From the NCBI RefSeq assembly GCF_000373365.1, contig NZ_KB891223.1, forward strand, positions 1-59,054: DNA of 59,054 bases, given 5' to 3'. The position numbers were made by a program, and so were the translations under genes. The DNA is from Parafrankia discariae (GTDB taxonomy: Bacteria > Actinomycetota > Actinomycetes > Frankiales > Frankiaceae). The notes under the pieces are model-generated. The model did no database searches. It had not been told where the DNA came from and worked only from the letters and a program-made list of their open reading frames with translations. Positions 18,847 through 28,426 of this stretch are shown piece after piece (the first letter of the stretch is position 1; the number at the start of each line of letters is the position of its first letter).

Positions 18847-19530
18847 GTGAGCTCAGCATCGACGCCTCTTCCGGACGTCTCCTCGCTCGTGATCGGTATC
18901 CTCGGTGGTTCCGGGCCGCAGGGCGGGGGCCTCGCCGTCCGCCTCGCGATGGCGGGTCACCAGATCCTCGTCGGGTCGCGCTCGGCCGAGCGCGGCCGGG
19001 AGGCGGCCGCGAAGCTGGCCGCCCCCGGGCGGAACATCGCCGGCGGCGACAACGCCGACGTCGCCGAGCGGGCCGACGTCGTGATCGTCGCCGTCCCCTG
19101 GGAGGGGCACGGTGAGCTGCTGGCCGACCTGCGCAAGCAGCTGGCCGGCAAGGTCGTGATCGACTGCGTGAACCCGATGGGCTTCGACAAGGGCGGCGCG
19201 TTCGCGCTCCCGGTCGCCGAGGGCAGCGCCGCGCAGCAGGCCGCCGCCGTGCTGGCGGACAGCACCGTCGTCGGCGCCTTCCACCACGTGTCGGCCGTCC
19301 TGCTCATGGACGAGTCCGTCGAGTCGATCGACACCGACATCCTGGTCGTCGGCGACGACCGCGCCGCGACCGACACGGTGATCGCGCTGGCGAACCGGAT
19401 CACCGGGATGCGCGGCATCTACGCCGGCAAGCTGCGCAACGCCGGCCAGGTCGAGGCGCTCACCGCCAACCTCATCTCGGTCAACCGCCGTTACAAGGCG
19501 CACGCCGGCCTGCGCGTCACCGACGTCTGA
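18847..19530 (+). CDS. fno: F420-dependent NADP oxidoreductase
   Basis: 227 residues, usual length. Rossmann dinucleotide-binding start GILGGSGPQGGGLAVRLAMAGH, with SRS after the second strand typical of NADP(H) specificity. Also VVIVAVPWEGH and the segment AFHHVSA. The enzyme moves hydride between NADPH and the deazaflavin cofactor F420, supplying reduced F420 to actinobacterial oxidoreductases. The GTG start is supported by family alignment. A BtuF-like gene follows after 11 bases on the same strand. Confidence 0.9.
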   Translation: MSSASTPLPDVSSLVIGILGGSGPQGGGLAVRLAMAGHQILVGSRSAERGREAAAKLAAPGRNIAGGDNADVAERADVVIVAVPWEGHGELLADLRKQLAGKVVIDCVNPMGFDKGGAFALPVAEGSAAQQAAAVLADSTVVGAFHHVSAVLLMDESVESIDTDILVVGDDRAATDTVIALANRITGMRGIYAGKLRNAGQVEALTANLISVNRRYKAHAGLRVTDV

Positions 19531-19541
19531 GCGGGCGCGGC

Positions 19542-20375
19542 ATGCCGGCCGAGCAGGAACCGGCCGGCGCCGGGCCGGCCTTCGGTGAGCCGGCCTTCGG
19601 CGGGTCGGCCGGTGACGAGCCGGTCGACGACCTGGGCCTGCCGGTGGCGGTCCCGGCCGTGGTACGGCGCGTGGTCTCCCTGGTGCCGAGCCTGACCGAG
19701 TCCGTCGCGGCGACGGCACCCGGCCTGCTGGTGGGCGCCACCGACTGGTGCTCCCGGCCGGCGGACCTGGCGGTGACCAGGGTGCGCGGCACGAAGAACC
19801 CGGACGTCGCGGCGATCGTCGCGCTGGCGCCGGACGTCGTCTGCGCCAACGCCGAGGAGAACCGCCAGCCGGACCTGGACGCGCTGCGGGCGGCCGGTCT
19901 CGCCGTCTGGGTGACGGCGCCGACCACGGTCCCCGCGGCCCTGCGCAGCCTCGACCGCCTGCTGCGCCTGGCCTGCCGGCTGCCCCGTCCCGGCTGGCTG
20001 GAGACGGCGGAGCGGGTCTGGGCGACACCGGTCGACGGGCCACGCCGGCGCGCCGTCGTCCCGATCTGGCGCCGGCCGTGGATGGCGCTCGGCCGCGACA
20101 CGTTCGCCGGTGACCTGCTGGCCCGGCTCGGGGTCGACAACGTCCTCGCCGGGGCGGACGAGCGTTACCCGCGGGTGGAGCTCGACCGGCTGCCCGCCCA
20201 TGATCTCGTGGTGCTGCCCGACGAGCCGTACGCGTTCAGCCCGTCGGACGGGCCGGAGGCGTTCGCCGCGCCCGCGGTGTGCGTCTCCGGCCGGTTGCTC
20301 ACCTGGTACGGGCCGTCGCTGGTCGAGGCGCGTGCGGAGCTGTCCGCCGCGCTCGCCGCGGCCCCCCGGCGCTAG
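19542..20375 (+). CDS. BtuF-like (helical-backbone metal receptor) protein
   Basis: 277 residues resembling periplasmic cobalamin/iron-binding proteins: RRVVSLVPSLTESVAA, GATDWCSRP, VRGTKNPDVAAIVALAPDVV, and NAEENRQPDLDALRAAG. No signal peptide or lipobox can be seen; the first 35 residues are Ala/Gly/Glu-rich and not hydrophobic. It is therefore probably cytoplasmic, a version common in actinobacteria, and the ligand is unknown. It follows fno by 11 bases, probably in one transcript. Confidence 0.82.
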   Translation: MPAEQEPAGAGPAFGEPAFGGSAGDEPVDDLGLPVAVPAVVRRVVSLVPSLTESVAATAPGLLVGATDWCSRPADLAVTRVRGTKNPDVAAIVALAPDVVCANAEENRQPDLDALRAAGLAVWVTAPTTVPAALRSLDRLLRLACRLPRPGWLETAERVWATPVDGPRRRAVVPIWRRPWMALGRDTFAGDLLARLGVDNVLAGADERYPRVELDRLPAHDLVVLPDEPYAFSPSDGPEAFAAPAVCVSGRLLTWYGPSLVEARAELSAALAAAPRR

Positions 20376-20396
20376 GAGGCCCGGTGGCAGGGGCCC

Positions 20397-20428
20397 GGCG
20401 GCGGCTTCCCGGGTGGGAACCCGCCGCC
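20397..20428. terminator. Hairpin between convergent genes
   Basis: Stem of 8 + 5 bp with one C-C mismatch (20397-20410 with 20415-20428) and a 4-base loop, between the BtuF-like gene and panB. GC-only base, no U-tract. Confidence 0.7.
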
Positions 20429-20438
20429 CGGCGGCGGG

Positions 20439-21380
20439 TCAGTAGCTGTGCTCGACGGTCGGGTAGAGCCCGCCGGAGACCTCGTCACGGAACGCGGCCG
20501 CGGCCTCGGTGAGCGCTGTGCGCAGGTCGGCGAACCGCTTGACGAAGCGGGGCGGCTGGCCACCGGTCAGGCCGGCCATGTCCTGCCAGACGAGGACCTG
20601 CGCGTCGCAGTCGGCGCCGGCGCCGATCCCCACGGTGGAGATCAGTAGCTCCTTGGTCACCCGGGCGGCCAGGTCGGCCGGGACGACCTCCAGCACGACG
20701 GCGAACGCGCCCGCCTCCTGCAGGCCCAGCGCGTCGGCGAGCAGCACCTCACCGGCGCCGTCGCGGCCCTGCACCCGGTAGCCGCCGAAGGCGTGCACGC
20801 TCTGCGGGGTCAGGCCGAGGTGGCCCATCACCGGGATGCCGGCGGCCACCAGCGCCTCGACCTGGGGCAGCACCCGGGCGCCGCCCTCGAGCTTGACCGC
20901 GTGCGCCCCGCCCTCCTTGAGGAAACGGGTCGCGGTCGTCAGTGCCTGCTCGGGGCTCGCCTGGTAGGAGCCGAATGGCAGGTCGGCGACGACCATCGCG
21001 TGCGGTGCGCCGCGCACCACCGCGCGGACCAGCGGGATCAGCTCGTCCACGGTGATCGGGACGGTGGTCTCGTAGCCGTAGACGGTGTTGGCGGCGCTGT
21101 CCCCGACGAGGAGGACCGGGATGCCGGCCTCGTCGAAGATGCCCGCGGTGATGACGTCGTAGGCGGTGAGCATGGCCCACCGCTGGCCCCGGTCCTTGGC
21201 CGCGCGGATGTCGCGGACCGTGGTCCGGCTGTGGCTGGCGGGCCGGATCGTGGTCGGTGTGGCGGGCGCCTGGCCGCCGGCGTGGGGCGTGGTCGGCGCG
21301 CCGTAGAGCGTCGCCGCCTGCTCCGTTCCGGGCACGGCGGGGCCGCTGGATGAGCGGGGCATGCCGATCGATGAAGTCAT
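20439..21380 (-). CDS. panB: 3-Methyl-2-oxobutanoate hydroxymethyltransferase
   Basis: 313 residues. Core motifs [30 protein letters not shown] (metal-binding Asp), [15 protein letters not shown], and [12 protein letters not shown] identify ketopantoate hydroxymethyltransferase, the first step of pantothenate synthesis. The ATG at 21380 follows GGGAG about 6 bases upstream. The first 45 residues are a Ser/Pro/Thr-rich extension before the barrel. In M. tuberculosis panB (Rv2225) also lies near glnA2. A 36-bp perfect palindrome lies about 60 bases upstream of the start. Confidence 0.96.
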   Translation of the reverse strand: MTSSIGMPRSSSGPAVPGTEQAATLYGAPTTPHAGGQAPATPTTIRPASHSRTTVRDIRAAKDRGQRWAMLTAYDVITAGIFDEAGIPVLLVGDSAANTVYGYETTVPITVDELIPLVRAVVRGAPHAMVVADLPFGSYQASPEQALTTATRFLKEGGAHAVKLEGGARVLPQVEALVAAGIPVMGHLGLTPQSVHAFGGYRVQGRDGAGEVLLADALGLQEAGAFAVVLEVVPADLAARVTKELLISTVGIGAGADCDAQVLVWQDMAGLTGGQPPRFVKRFADLRTALTEAAAAFRDEVSGGLYPTVEHSY

Positions 21381-21976
21381 GCGATCTCCCGGTGATCCGT
21401 CCGGGCGCGGGATCGCGTCCCGGCGTGCCCCCATGCTGCCACCGATCCGGCTCCGCGCGGAGCCGGATCGGTGGGGAACCGGCCCGAGGGTGACAGCGCG
21501 GGCCACGGGACGGCGCCGGGCTGTGGCCCGCGGGTGGCCGCCCGCGGGCCCGCCATGCGGTCTCGCCGGGTGCGTCCAGCGGGTTTTCGTTGTTCGGGTG
21601 GTGTTGCGGAGCTGGTGTGTTGGCCTGCGGTGGCGCATCATGCACAGGCGCGCTGCAACCGCAAACGGATGCGTCTGGGCGGCGCGCGGACGTACTGTCC
21701 GATCTTGTGAGCCGCGGGCGGGGAAACGTGCCGGCACAGTGTGCCCGGAGTCACCGGGGTGCTCGGAGTCACCGGGAGCCCGGGGCGCCATGCCCGGGGC
21801 CGTCAGCCGCCCCGGGCGGCCGGGCGCCGGGGCGGCCGGGGGTACCCGGCGGGCGGGCACGGCCGTGACGGTCCCCGGTCGGTGGACGGCGTGACGAAGG
21901 CGCGGGTGGCGTAGGGCATGCGGATGGACCAGCACGGCGACCGGTCTGGGCCGCCACCGTCGGGCCGGGCGGTCTG
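21381..21976. other. 596-bp intergenic region between panB and the TetR gene
   Basis: No convincing gene. Holds the perfect palindrome at 21439-21474 and a possible operator-like inverted repeat CGGAC-n5-GTCCG at 21687-21701. Bases 21580-21710 are less GC-rich than the rest. Confidence 0.5.
21439..21474. repeat. 36-bp perfect palindrome
   Basis: Two 18-base arms meet with no spacer (centre 21456/21457), beginning CCACCGATCC and ending GGATCGGTGG. It lies in the panB leader region, between divergent genes, so a plain terminator role is odd. It could form a cruciform or a very stable RNA hairpin, or bind a dimeric protein. Confidence 0.9.
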
Positions 21977-22621
21977 ATGGCCGTCACACATGTGCGCGGG
22001 TCGGCGCCCGGGGGCCGGGCGGCCCCCGCGCCCTCGGGAGTGGTGCGCCCGCCGGGCCGGCCACGGGACACCCGCTGTGACACCGCGATCATCCAGGCGA
22101 CGCTGACCGAGCTGGCCAGCAACGGGTTCGGCGGGCTGTCGATGGAGGCGGTCGCGGCCGCGGCCGGGGTGGGCAAGGGCACCGTCTACCGGCGCTGGCC
22201 GAGCAAGGGCGCCCTGGTGGCCGATGCGCTGGCGACGCTGGCGGAGACCTACGAGCCGCACGACACCGGCTCGCTGCGCGACGACCTCGTCGCCGCGCTG
22301 AACTCGGTGCGCCGGCACAGCATCCAGACGCTGTCGGGGCGGATCATGCCGCGGCTGCTGGCCGAGAAGGAGACCCACCCGGAGCTGTTCGACACCTACC
22401 GCCAGCAGGTGATCGTGCCGTCGCGGGAGCGGGTGGCGAGCGTGCTGCGGCGCGGGGTGGCGGCCGGTGAGCTGCTGGCCGACCTCGACATCGACCTGGT
22501 GACGGACATGCTCGTCGGCCCGGTCTCCTACCGCCAGTACACCAGCGGGAGCCACGAGGTCAGCGGCACCCGGATCGGCCAGATCGTGGACACCGTCCTG
22601 GGTGGCATCCGCCCCCGCTGA
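21977..22621 (+). CDS. TetR/AcrR-family transcriptional regulator
   Basis: 214 residues. The helix-turn-helix lies about residues 48-80: [31 protein letters not shown], the TetR signature. The C-terminal ligand-binding domain is divergent, so the ligand is not predictable. The first 30 residues are a Pro/Gly-rich extension; start at ATG 21977, with weak ribosome-binding site. It lies between panB (divergent) and thrS. Self-regulation through the inverted repeat at 21687-21701 is possible but unproven. Confidence 0.9.
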   Translation: MAVTHVRGSAPGGRAAPAPSGVVRPPGRPRDTRCDTAIIQATLTELASNGFGGLSMEAVAAAAGVGKGTVYRRWPSKGALVADALATLAETYEPHDTGSLRDDLVAALNSVRRHSIQTLSGRIMPRLLAEKETHPELFDTYRQQVIVPSRERVASVLRRGVAAGELLADLDIDLVTDMLVGPVSYRQYTSGSHEVSGTRIGQIVDTVLGGIRPR

Positions 22622-22671
22622 CCGGTCCGCCCACCCGGCGGGGCCGGTGTGTCACCGTGCGTGTAATCCCG

Positions 22672-22700
22672 TTGGGATGCCCGGAGCGCACGAGTAGCAT
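22672..22700 (+). promoter_or_regulatory. Predicted thrS promoter
   Basis: -35 TTGGGA (22672-22677), 17-base spacer, -10 TAGCAT (22695-22700). A start near 22707 would give a leader of about 90 bases. One of the few canonical two-box promoters in the window. Confidence 0.6.
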
Positions 22701-22739
22701 CTGCGGTCGGGACGGCCTGAGCTGGCAACCCGATCCGTG

Positions 22740-22767
22740 ATCAGGGTGGTCGCAGGCACGCCCTGAT
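22740..22767 (+). promoter_or_regulatory. Hairpin in the thrS leader
   Basis: ATCAGGG (22740-22746) pairs with CCCTGAT (22761-22767) around a 14-base loop, ending 28 bases before the thrS start. It may tune thrS translation. The loop side begins TGG after AGGG, faintly like a T-box, but the rest of the T-box is absent. Confidence 0.35.
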
Positions 22768-22795
22768 TGTCCGTTCAACGCAGCAGGAGAAACCG

Positions 22796-24772
22796 GTGTC
22801 CGACGTCCGCGTAACCGTCCAGCGAGGTCAGCAGGCCGAGGAGCGGGTGGTGCGGACGGGGACTACGGCCGCCGAGCTCTTCGACGGGGAGCGGTCGGTG
22901 ATCGCGGCCCGCGTCGGTGGTCTTCAGCGTGACCTGGCCCATCCGCTCGCCGCTGGTGACGTCGTCGAGCCGATCACCGTCGACTCGCCGGACGGGCGGG
23001 CCATCGTCCGCCACTCCTGCGCCCACGTGGTCGCGCAGGCCGTGCAGGACCTGTTCCCCAAGGCCCGGCTCGGCATCGGCCCGCCGATCCAGGACGGCTT
23101 CTACTACGACTTCGACGTCGAGCGCCCGTTCACCCCGGAGGACCTCAAGGCCGTCGAGAAGCGCGCCCAGGAGATCATCAAGGCCGGCCAGCGTTTCGCC
23201 CGCCGGGTCGTCTCCGAGGACGAGGCGCGCGCCGAGCTCGCCGACGAGCCGTACAAGATCGAACTGATCGGGCTGAAGTCCAACACGGGCGACGACGCCG
23301 AGGCCGGGGTCGAGGTGGGCGAGGGCGAGCTCACCATCTACGACAACCTGGACCCGAAGTCCGGCGAGCTGTGCTGGAAGGACCTGTGCCGCGGGCCGCA
23401 CGTGCCCACCACCCGGCACATCCCCGCGTTCGCCGTGCAGCGCTCGGCGGCGGCGTACTGGCGGGGCAGCGAGCGCAACCCGCAGCTGCAGCGCATCTAC
23501 GGCACCGCCTGGGAGTCCCGCGACGCGCTCAAGGCCTACCAGCACCGGCTCGCCGAGGCGGAGAAGCGCGACCACCGCCGGCTGGGCGCCGAGCTCGACC
23601 TGTTCTCCTTCCCGACCGAGATCGGGCCCGGCCTGGCCGTGTTCCACCCCAAGGGCGGCGCGATCCGCACCGTGATGGAGGACTACTCGCGGCGCCGGCA
23701 CATCGAGGCCGGGTACGAGTTCGTCAACACCCCGCACATCACCAAGTCCGACCTCTACGAGATCTCCGGGCACCTCGACTGGTTCGCCGACGGCATGTAC
23801 CCGCCCATGCAGCTCGACGGCGGCACCGACTACTACCTCAAGCCGATGAACTGCCCGATGCACATCCTGATCTTCCGGTCGCGCGGCCGGTCGTACCGGG
23901 AGCTGCCGCTGCGGCTGTTCGAGTTCGGCACCGTCTACCGGTACGAGAAGTCCGGGGTCGTGCACGGCCTGACCCGGGTCCGCGGCCTCACCCAGGACGA
24001 CGCGCACCTGTTCTGCGCCCGCGAGCAGCTGCCCACCGAGCTCGACACCGTCCTGAAGTTCGTGCTCGGCCTGCTGCGCGACTACGGCCTGGAGGACTTC
24101 TACCTCGAGCTGTCGACCCGTCCGCCGGGCAAGGCGATCGGCAGCGACGAGGAGTGGGAGGAGGCGACCGAGCTGCTGCGCGAGGCCGCCTCCAAGCAGG
24201 ACCTCGAACTCGTCATGGACGAGGGCGGCGGCGCGTTCTACGGGCCGAAGATCTCCGTGCAGGCCCGGGACGCGATCGGGCGCACCTGGCAGCTGTCCAC
24301 CATCCAGGTCGACTTCCAGCTCCCGCAGCGCTTCGACATGACCTACCAGGCGGCGGACGGCACCCGCCAGCGCCCGTTCATGATCCACCGGGCGCTGTTC
24401 GGGACGATCGAGCGGTTCTTCGCGATCCTGCTGGAGCACTACGCCGGCGCGCTGCCGCCGTGGCTGGCGCCCGTGCAGGTGGTGGGCATCCCGATCACCG
24501 ACGAGCACGTGCCGTACCTGACCGACGTCGCGGCGAAGCTGCGGCAGCGGGGCATCCGCGTCGAGGTCGACTCGTCCGACGACCGGATGCAGAAGAAGAT
24601 CCGCACCGCGCAGAAGCAGAAGGTGCCCTTCATGCTGCTCGCCGGCGACGAGGACGTCGCCAAGGGCGCGGTGTCCTTCCGTTTCCGGGACGGCACGCAG
24701 CGCAACGGCGTGCCGGTGGACGAGGCCGTCGCGGAGATCCTCGACGCCGTCGAGCGCCGCATCCAGGTCTGA
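22796..24772 (+). CDS. thrS: Threonyl-tRNA synthetase
   Basis: 658 residues with the full family layout: an N-terminal TGS-like domain (about 1-65), then the editing domain with HSCAHVVAQ (HxxxH) and the Cys/His segment near TRHIPAF. The class II catalytic core includes [23 protein letters not shown] and [15 protein letters not shown]. The anticodon-binding domain starts at about 560 ([11 protein letters not shown]). The GTG start has AGGAG 8 bases upstream. Cytoplasmic; charges tRNA-Thr. Confidence 0.97.
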   Translation: MSDVRVTVQRGQQAEERVVRTGTTAAELFDGERSVIAARVGGLQRDLAHPLAAGDVVEPITVDSPDGRAIVRHSCAHVVAQAVQDLFPKARLGIGPPIQDGFYYDFDVERPFTPEDLKAVEKRAQEIIKAGQRFARRVVSEDEARAELADEPYKIELIGLKSNTGDDAEAGVEVGEGELTIYDNLDPKSGELCWKDLCRGPHVPTTRHIPAFAVQRSAAAYWRGSERNPQLQRIYGTAWESRDALKAYQHRLAEAEKRDHRRLGAELDLFSFPTEIGPGLAVFHPKGGAIRTVMEDYSRRRHIEAGYEFVNTPHITKSDLYEISGHLDWFADGMYPPMQLDGGTDYYLKPMNCPMHILIFRSRGRSYRELPLRLFEFGTVYRYEKSGVVHGLTRVRGLTQDDAHLFCAREQLPTELDTVLKFVLGLLRDYGLEDFYLELSTRPPGKAIGSDEEWEEATELLREAASKQDLELVMDEGGGAFYGPKISVQARDAIGRTWQLSTIQVDFQLPQRFDMTYQAADGTRQRPFMIHRALFGTIERFFAILLEHYAGALPPWLAPVQVVGIPITDEHVPYLTDVAAKLRQRGIRVEVDSSDDRMQKKIRTAQKQKVPFMLLAGDEDVAKGAVSFRFRDGTQRNGVPVDEAVAEILDAVERRIQV

Positions 24773-24798
24773 GACCGGACATCCAGATCTGAGCCCGC

Positions 24799-24826
24799 GC
24801 CCCCGGCGGATCGGCCCGTCGGGGGC
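24799..24826. terminator. Hairpin between convergent genes
   Basis: 11-bp stem with one G-U pair (24799-24809 with 24816-24826, arm GCCCCCGGCGG) and a 6-base loop, between thrS and nadE stops. Confidence 0.7.
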
Positions 24827-24828
24827 CG

Positions 24829-26670
24829 TCAGCCCGCCGGGTGGTCGCGCTCGCGCCACCGCGAGGTGATCGGCAGCCGGCGGTCGCGGCCGAACGCCTT
24901 GGACGTCACCTTCGGCCCGGGCGGGTTCTGCCGGCGCTTGTACTCGGCGAGGTCGACCAGCCGGATCACCCGGTCGACCGTCGCCGGGTCGTGGCCCGCC
25001 GCGGTCAGCTCGGCCCGGCCGAGGTCGTGGCTGACGTAGTCGTCGAGGACGGCGTCGAGGACCGAGTAGTCCGGCAGGCGGTCGGAGTCGAGCTGGCCGG
25101 GGGCGAGCTCCGCCGACGGCGGCTTGACGATGATCTCCTCCGGGATGGGCGGGACCTCGCCGCGGGCGACCGCCCGCGCGTTGCGCCAGCGGGCCAGCGC
25201 CCACACGTTGGTCTTCGAGACGTCCTTGATCGGGGCGAACCCGCCGGCGCTGTCGCCGTAGAGGGTGGAGAACCCGGTGGCCAGCTCGCTCTTGTTCCCG
25301 GTTGTCAGAATCAGGTGGCCGTGCTCGTTCGACAGCGCCATCAGCAGCGTCCCGCGGACCCGCGCCTGCAGGTTCTCCGCGGCCAGCCCGTGCAGGCCCC
25401 CCGCGGCGGCGAGCGCGGAGTGGAAGGCGGCCACCGTCGGCTCGATCGGGACGACGCTGTGCCGGGTCCGCTGCCGGTGGGCGAGCTCGGCGGCGTCGTC
25501 CAGCGAGCCCTGTGACGAGTGCGCCGAGGGCAGGGCCACCGTGTGCACGGCGTCCGGGCCCAGCGCGTCCACCGCGATCGTGGCCACCAGCGCCGAGTCG
25601 ATGCCGCCGGACAGGCCGAGCGCCACCGAGCGGAAGCCGTTCTTGCGGACGTAGTCGCGGGTCCCGGTGACGACGGCGGCGTACAGCTCGCCGGCCGGGT
25701 CGGGCCGGTCGGCGACCGTCGCCGGGCGCGGCTCCCAGGCCGGCAGCGGATCGGCGGCGAGCACGACGTGGCTGACCGTCATCACGGTGCCGTCGCCGGC
25801 GTCGACCGGCCCGACCGGCGGCGTGGTGACCGGCCCGGTGACCGGCCCGTCCGGGCCTGTTCCCGGGCCCACGCCGGTGCCGGCGCCTTCGGGCAGGTCG
25901 AGGTCGACGGTGAGCAGGGTCTCGGCGAAGACCGGCGCGCGGGCGACGACCTCGCCGCCGGCGTCGACGACCAGCGAGTCGCCGTCGAAGACCAGCTCGT
26001 CCTGGCCGCCGACCAGGTTGACGTAGGCCAGCGTCGCACCGGCCTCCCGGGCGCGGCGCGCGCACAGCTCGTCGCGGTGGTGGGACTTGCCCTGCTCGTA
26101 CGGCGACCCGTTGATGCACAGCAGCAGCCCGACCCCGACCTCGCGGGCCACCGCGACCGGGCCGCCCTCCTGCCAGAGGTCCTCGCAGACGGTCAGCCCG
26201 ACGTCGACGCCGTGCAGCCGGAACACCGGGAACGTGCTGCCCGGCACGAAGTACCGGAACTCGTCGAACACCCCGTAGTTGGGCAGGTGGTGCTTGGCGG
26301 AGCGGGCCGCGACCCGGCCCTGCCACAGCACGGCCACGCAGTTCTGCGGCTCCCCGGCGGGACGTCCGACCGCCGGCGCCGGGTTCGGGGAGGCGTCGAG
26401 ATAGCCGACGACGACGGCGATCTGACCGGCGCCCTCCTCGGCGAGCCGGACGGCGAGGCGCTCCAGGGCGGCGGCTGAGGCGGCCACGAAGGAGCGGCGC
26501 AGGACGAGGTCCTCGGCCGGGTAGCCGGTCAGCGTCATCTCGCCGAACACGACCAGGTGCGCGCTCTGGGCGAGGGCCTGCTTCACCCAGGAGCTCACCA
26601 GCTCCGCGTTGCCGTCCAGGTCTCCGACGGTGGTGTCCACCTGGGCGAGGGCGATCCGCAACTGGGCCAT
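24829..26670 (-). CDS. nadE: Glutamine-dependent NAD synthetase
   Basis: 613 residues in two domains. The N-terminal nitrilase-type amidase has the triad Glu in FGEMTLTGYP, Lys in SAKHHLPNYGVF and Cys in VCEDLWQEGG. The C-terminal synthetase has the ATP-loop ALGLSGGIDSALV and the later GNKSELATGFSTLYGD. It amidates deamido-NAD using glutamine as nitrogen donor. The start at 26670 has TACGCT 6 bases upstream, so the mRNA is probably leaderless. It is divergent from glnA2. A Gly/Pro/Thr-rich insert (near residues 285-310) separates the two domains. Confidence 0.96.
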   Translation of the reverse strand: MAQLRIALAQVDTTVGDLDGNAELVSSWVKQALAQSAHLVVFGEMTLTGYPAEDLVLRRSFVAASAAALERLAVRLAEEGAGQIAVVVGYLDASPNPAPAVGRPAGEPQNCVAVLWQGRVAARSAKHHLPNYGVFDEFRYFVPGSTFPVFRLHGVDVGLTVCEDLWQEGGPVAVAREVGVGLLLCINGSPYEQGKSHHRDELCARRAREAGATLAYVNLVGGQDELVFDGDSLVVDAGGEVVARAPVFAETLLTVDLDLPEGAGTGVGPGTGPDGPVTGPVTTPPVGPVDAGDGTVMTVSHVVLAADPLPAWEPRPATVADRPDPAGELYAAVVTGTRDYVRKNGFRSVALGLSGGIDSALVATIAVDALGPDAVHTVALPSAHSSQGSLDDAAELAHRQRTRHSVVPIEPTVAAFHSALAAAGGLHGLAAENLQARVRGTLLMALSNEHGHLILTTGNKSELATGFSTLYGDSAGGFAPIKDVSKTNVWALARWRNARAVARGEVPPIPEEIIVKPPSAELAPGQLDSDRLPDYSVLDAVLDDYVSHDLGRAELTAAGHDPATVDRVIRLVDLAEYKRRQNPPGPKVTSKAFGRDRRLPITSRWRERDHPAG

Positions 26671-26676
26671 ACAGGC

Positions 26677-26682
26677 AGCGTA
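26677..26682 (-). promoter_or_regulatory. Predicted -10 element, leaderless nadE
   Basis: TACGCT on the minus strand, 6 bases before the ATG at 26670. The same hexamer and spacing recur before lipB, pepA and gcvT. Confidence 0.6.
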
Positions 26683-26922
26683 GGCCGCGATACGGCGGCC
26701 GGGCGGCGCCGTCGTGGGGGTGGGTACGAGCGGTTGCGGCGGCGCAACTTCGCTGTAACGTCAGGCGCGTCGGGTCGGATCAGTCGCTACTCTCGGGTCA
26801 AAGTACCCGGGGGCGCCGCGCCCCGGCTCGGAGTATCGGGCGGCGGCGCAGCCGGGGGAAGATCACCGGAAGTTGACTCGGGGAGCCGTGCCGACGAGTC
26901 CACACCTCAGCGCGGAGGGCTC

Positions 26923-28281
26923 ATGGACAAACAACAGGAATTCGTTCTTCGCACCCTTGAGGAACGCGACATCCGGTTCGTCCGGCTCTGGTTCACCGAC
27001 GTGCTGGGGGTGCTGAAGTCGGTCGAGATCGCGCCGGCCGAGCTGGAGGGCGCGCTCGCCGAGGGCATCGGCTTCGACGGCTCCGCGATCGAGGGCTTCG
27101 CGCGGGTGCACGAGGCGGACATGCTCGCCCGGCCCGACCCGTCGACCTTCCAGGTGCTGCCGTGGCGCGGCGAACACCCGATGACCGCCCGCATGTTCTG
27201 CGACCTGGTCATGCCGGACGGGACGCCCGCCGTCGCGGACTCCCGCTGGGTGCTGCGCCGCACGCTGGCGAAGGCGGCCGACGCCGGGTTCACCTTCTAC
27301 ACCCACCCCGAGATCGAGTTCTTCCTGCTCAAGCACCCGCCGACCCGCGGCGGCCCGATGCCCCCGCCGGTGGACGAGTCGGGCTACTTCGACCTGACCC
27401 CGAACGACATCAGCCACGACTTCCGCCAGCAGGCCATCGGCGTGCTGGAACGGCTCGGCATCTCGGTGGAGTTCAGCCACCACGAGGTCGCCCCGGGCCA
27501 GCAGGAGATCGACCTGCGCTACGCAGACGCGCTCACCATCGCCGACAACATCATGACCTTCCGGCAGGTGATGAAGGAGGTGGCGCTGCGCCAGGGCATC
27601 TACGCCACGTTCATGCCCAAGCCGTTCAGCGACCAGGCCGGGTCGGGCATGCACACCCACATGAGCCTGTTCGAGGGCGACCGCAACGCCTTCCACGACC
27701 CCACCGACGAGTACCAGCTCTCCAAGGTGGCCAAGGCGTTCATCGCCGGGCTGCTGGTGCACGCCGCCGAGATCACCGCGGTCACCAACCAGTGGGTGAA
27801 CTCCTACAAGCGGCTGGTCGGCGACCAGCGCGCCGGTGAGCTCATGGAGGCGCCCGCCTACGTCTGCTGGGGCCACAACAACCGCTCGGCGCTCATCCGG
27901 GTGCCGCTGTACAAGCTCAACAAGTCGAACGCGGCCCGGGTCGAGTTCCGCTCGCCGGACAGCGCCTGCAACCCGTACCTGACCTTCGCGCTGATGCTCG
28001 CCGCCGGCCTGCGCGGGGTACAGGGCGGGTACGACCTGCCGGCACCGGCGGCCGACGACGTCTGGACGCTCACCGAGGAGCAGCGCCGGGAGCGCGGCAT
28101 CACCGCGCTGCCCGGGTCGCTGGCCGAGGCTATCGCGACCATGGAGACGTCCTCGCTCGTCCGGGAGACCCTCGGCGACGAGCTGTTCGACTTCTTCCTG
28201 CGCAACAAGCGCTCGGAGTGGATCGAGTACCGCAGGCAGGTCACCCCGTTCGAGATCGACCGGTACCTCCCGACCCTCTGA
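26923..28281 (+). CDS. glnA2: Glutamine synthetase-family protein GlnA2 type
   Basis: 452 residues, GSI fold: FRLWFTDVLGVLKSVE-like N-terminus (RFVRLWFTDVLG), EGIGFDGSAIEGF, metal-binding HPEIEFFLL, GSGMHTHMSLF, and NRSALIRVP. The C-terminal GGYDLPAP corresponds to the adenylylation-loop region but is less like the canonical LYDLPPEE than in the second glnA gene of this window. In Streptomyces and mycobacteria the GlnA2 group is separate from the main GSI and some members make gamma-glutamylpolyamines, so the substrate is uncertain. ATG has GGAGGG upstream. It is followed by glnE, matching Rv2222c-Rv2221c. Confidence 0.92.
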   Translation: MDKQQEFVLRTLEERDIRFVRLWFTDVLGVLKSVEIAPAELEGALAEGIGFDGSAIEGFARVHEADMLARPDPSTFQVLPWRGEHPMTARMFCDLVMPDGTPAVADSRWVLRRTLAKAADAGFTFYTHPEIEFFLLKHPPTRGGPMPPPVDESGYFDLTPNDISHDFRQQAIGVLERLGISVEFSHHEVAPGQQEIDLRYADALTIADNIMTFRQVMKEVALRQGIYATFMPKPFSDQAGSGMHTHMSLFEGDRNAFHDPTDEYQLSKVAKAFIAGLLVHAAEITAVTNQWVNSYKRLVGDQRAGELMEAPAYVCWGHNNRSALIRVPLYKLNKSNAARVEFRSPDSACNPYLTFALMLAAGLRGVQGGYDLPAPAADDVWTLTEEQRRERGITALPGSLAEAIATMETSSLVRETLGDELFDFFLRNKRSEWIEYRRQVTPFEIDRYLPTL

Positions 28282-28286
28282 GGAGC

Positions 28287-28305
28287 CGGCGGCCGCGGGC
28301 CGCCG
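28287..28305 (+). terminator. Small GC hairpin after glnA2
   Basis: 8-bp stem with 3-base loop (28287-28294 with 28298-28305) six bases after the glnA2 stop. It may partly terminate glnA2 mRNA before glnE. Confidence 0.5.
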
Positions 28306-28426
28306 TTCCTCCGGAAGCCGCACCCATGCCCCACTCGACATTCCCGCTCTACCAAATATTCCAGCTCTGCTGGACGTTCGCGTCCCGCCCGCCGACCGTG
28401 CTCGGCCGGCTGGCCGGTCCCGTCAG

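Noticed and set aside
22743-22760. T-box-like AGGGTGG before thrS
   Set aside because: The full antiterminator consensus is absent, the leader is only about 90 bases and no specifier stem is visible.
22775-26326. Minus-strand frame of about 1180 codons antisense to thrS and running into nadE
   Set aside because: No recognisable domain, while thrS and nadE in other frames are certain.
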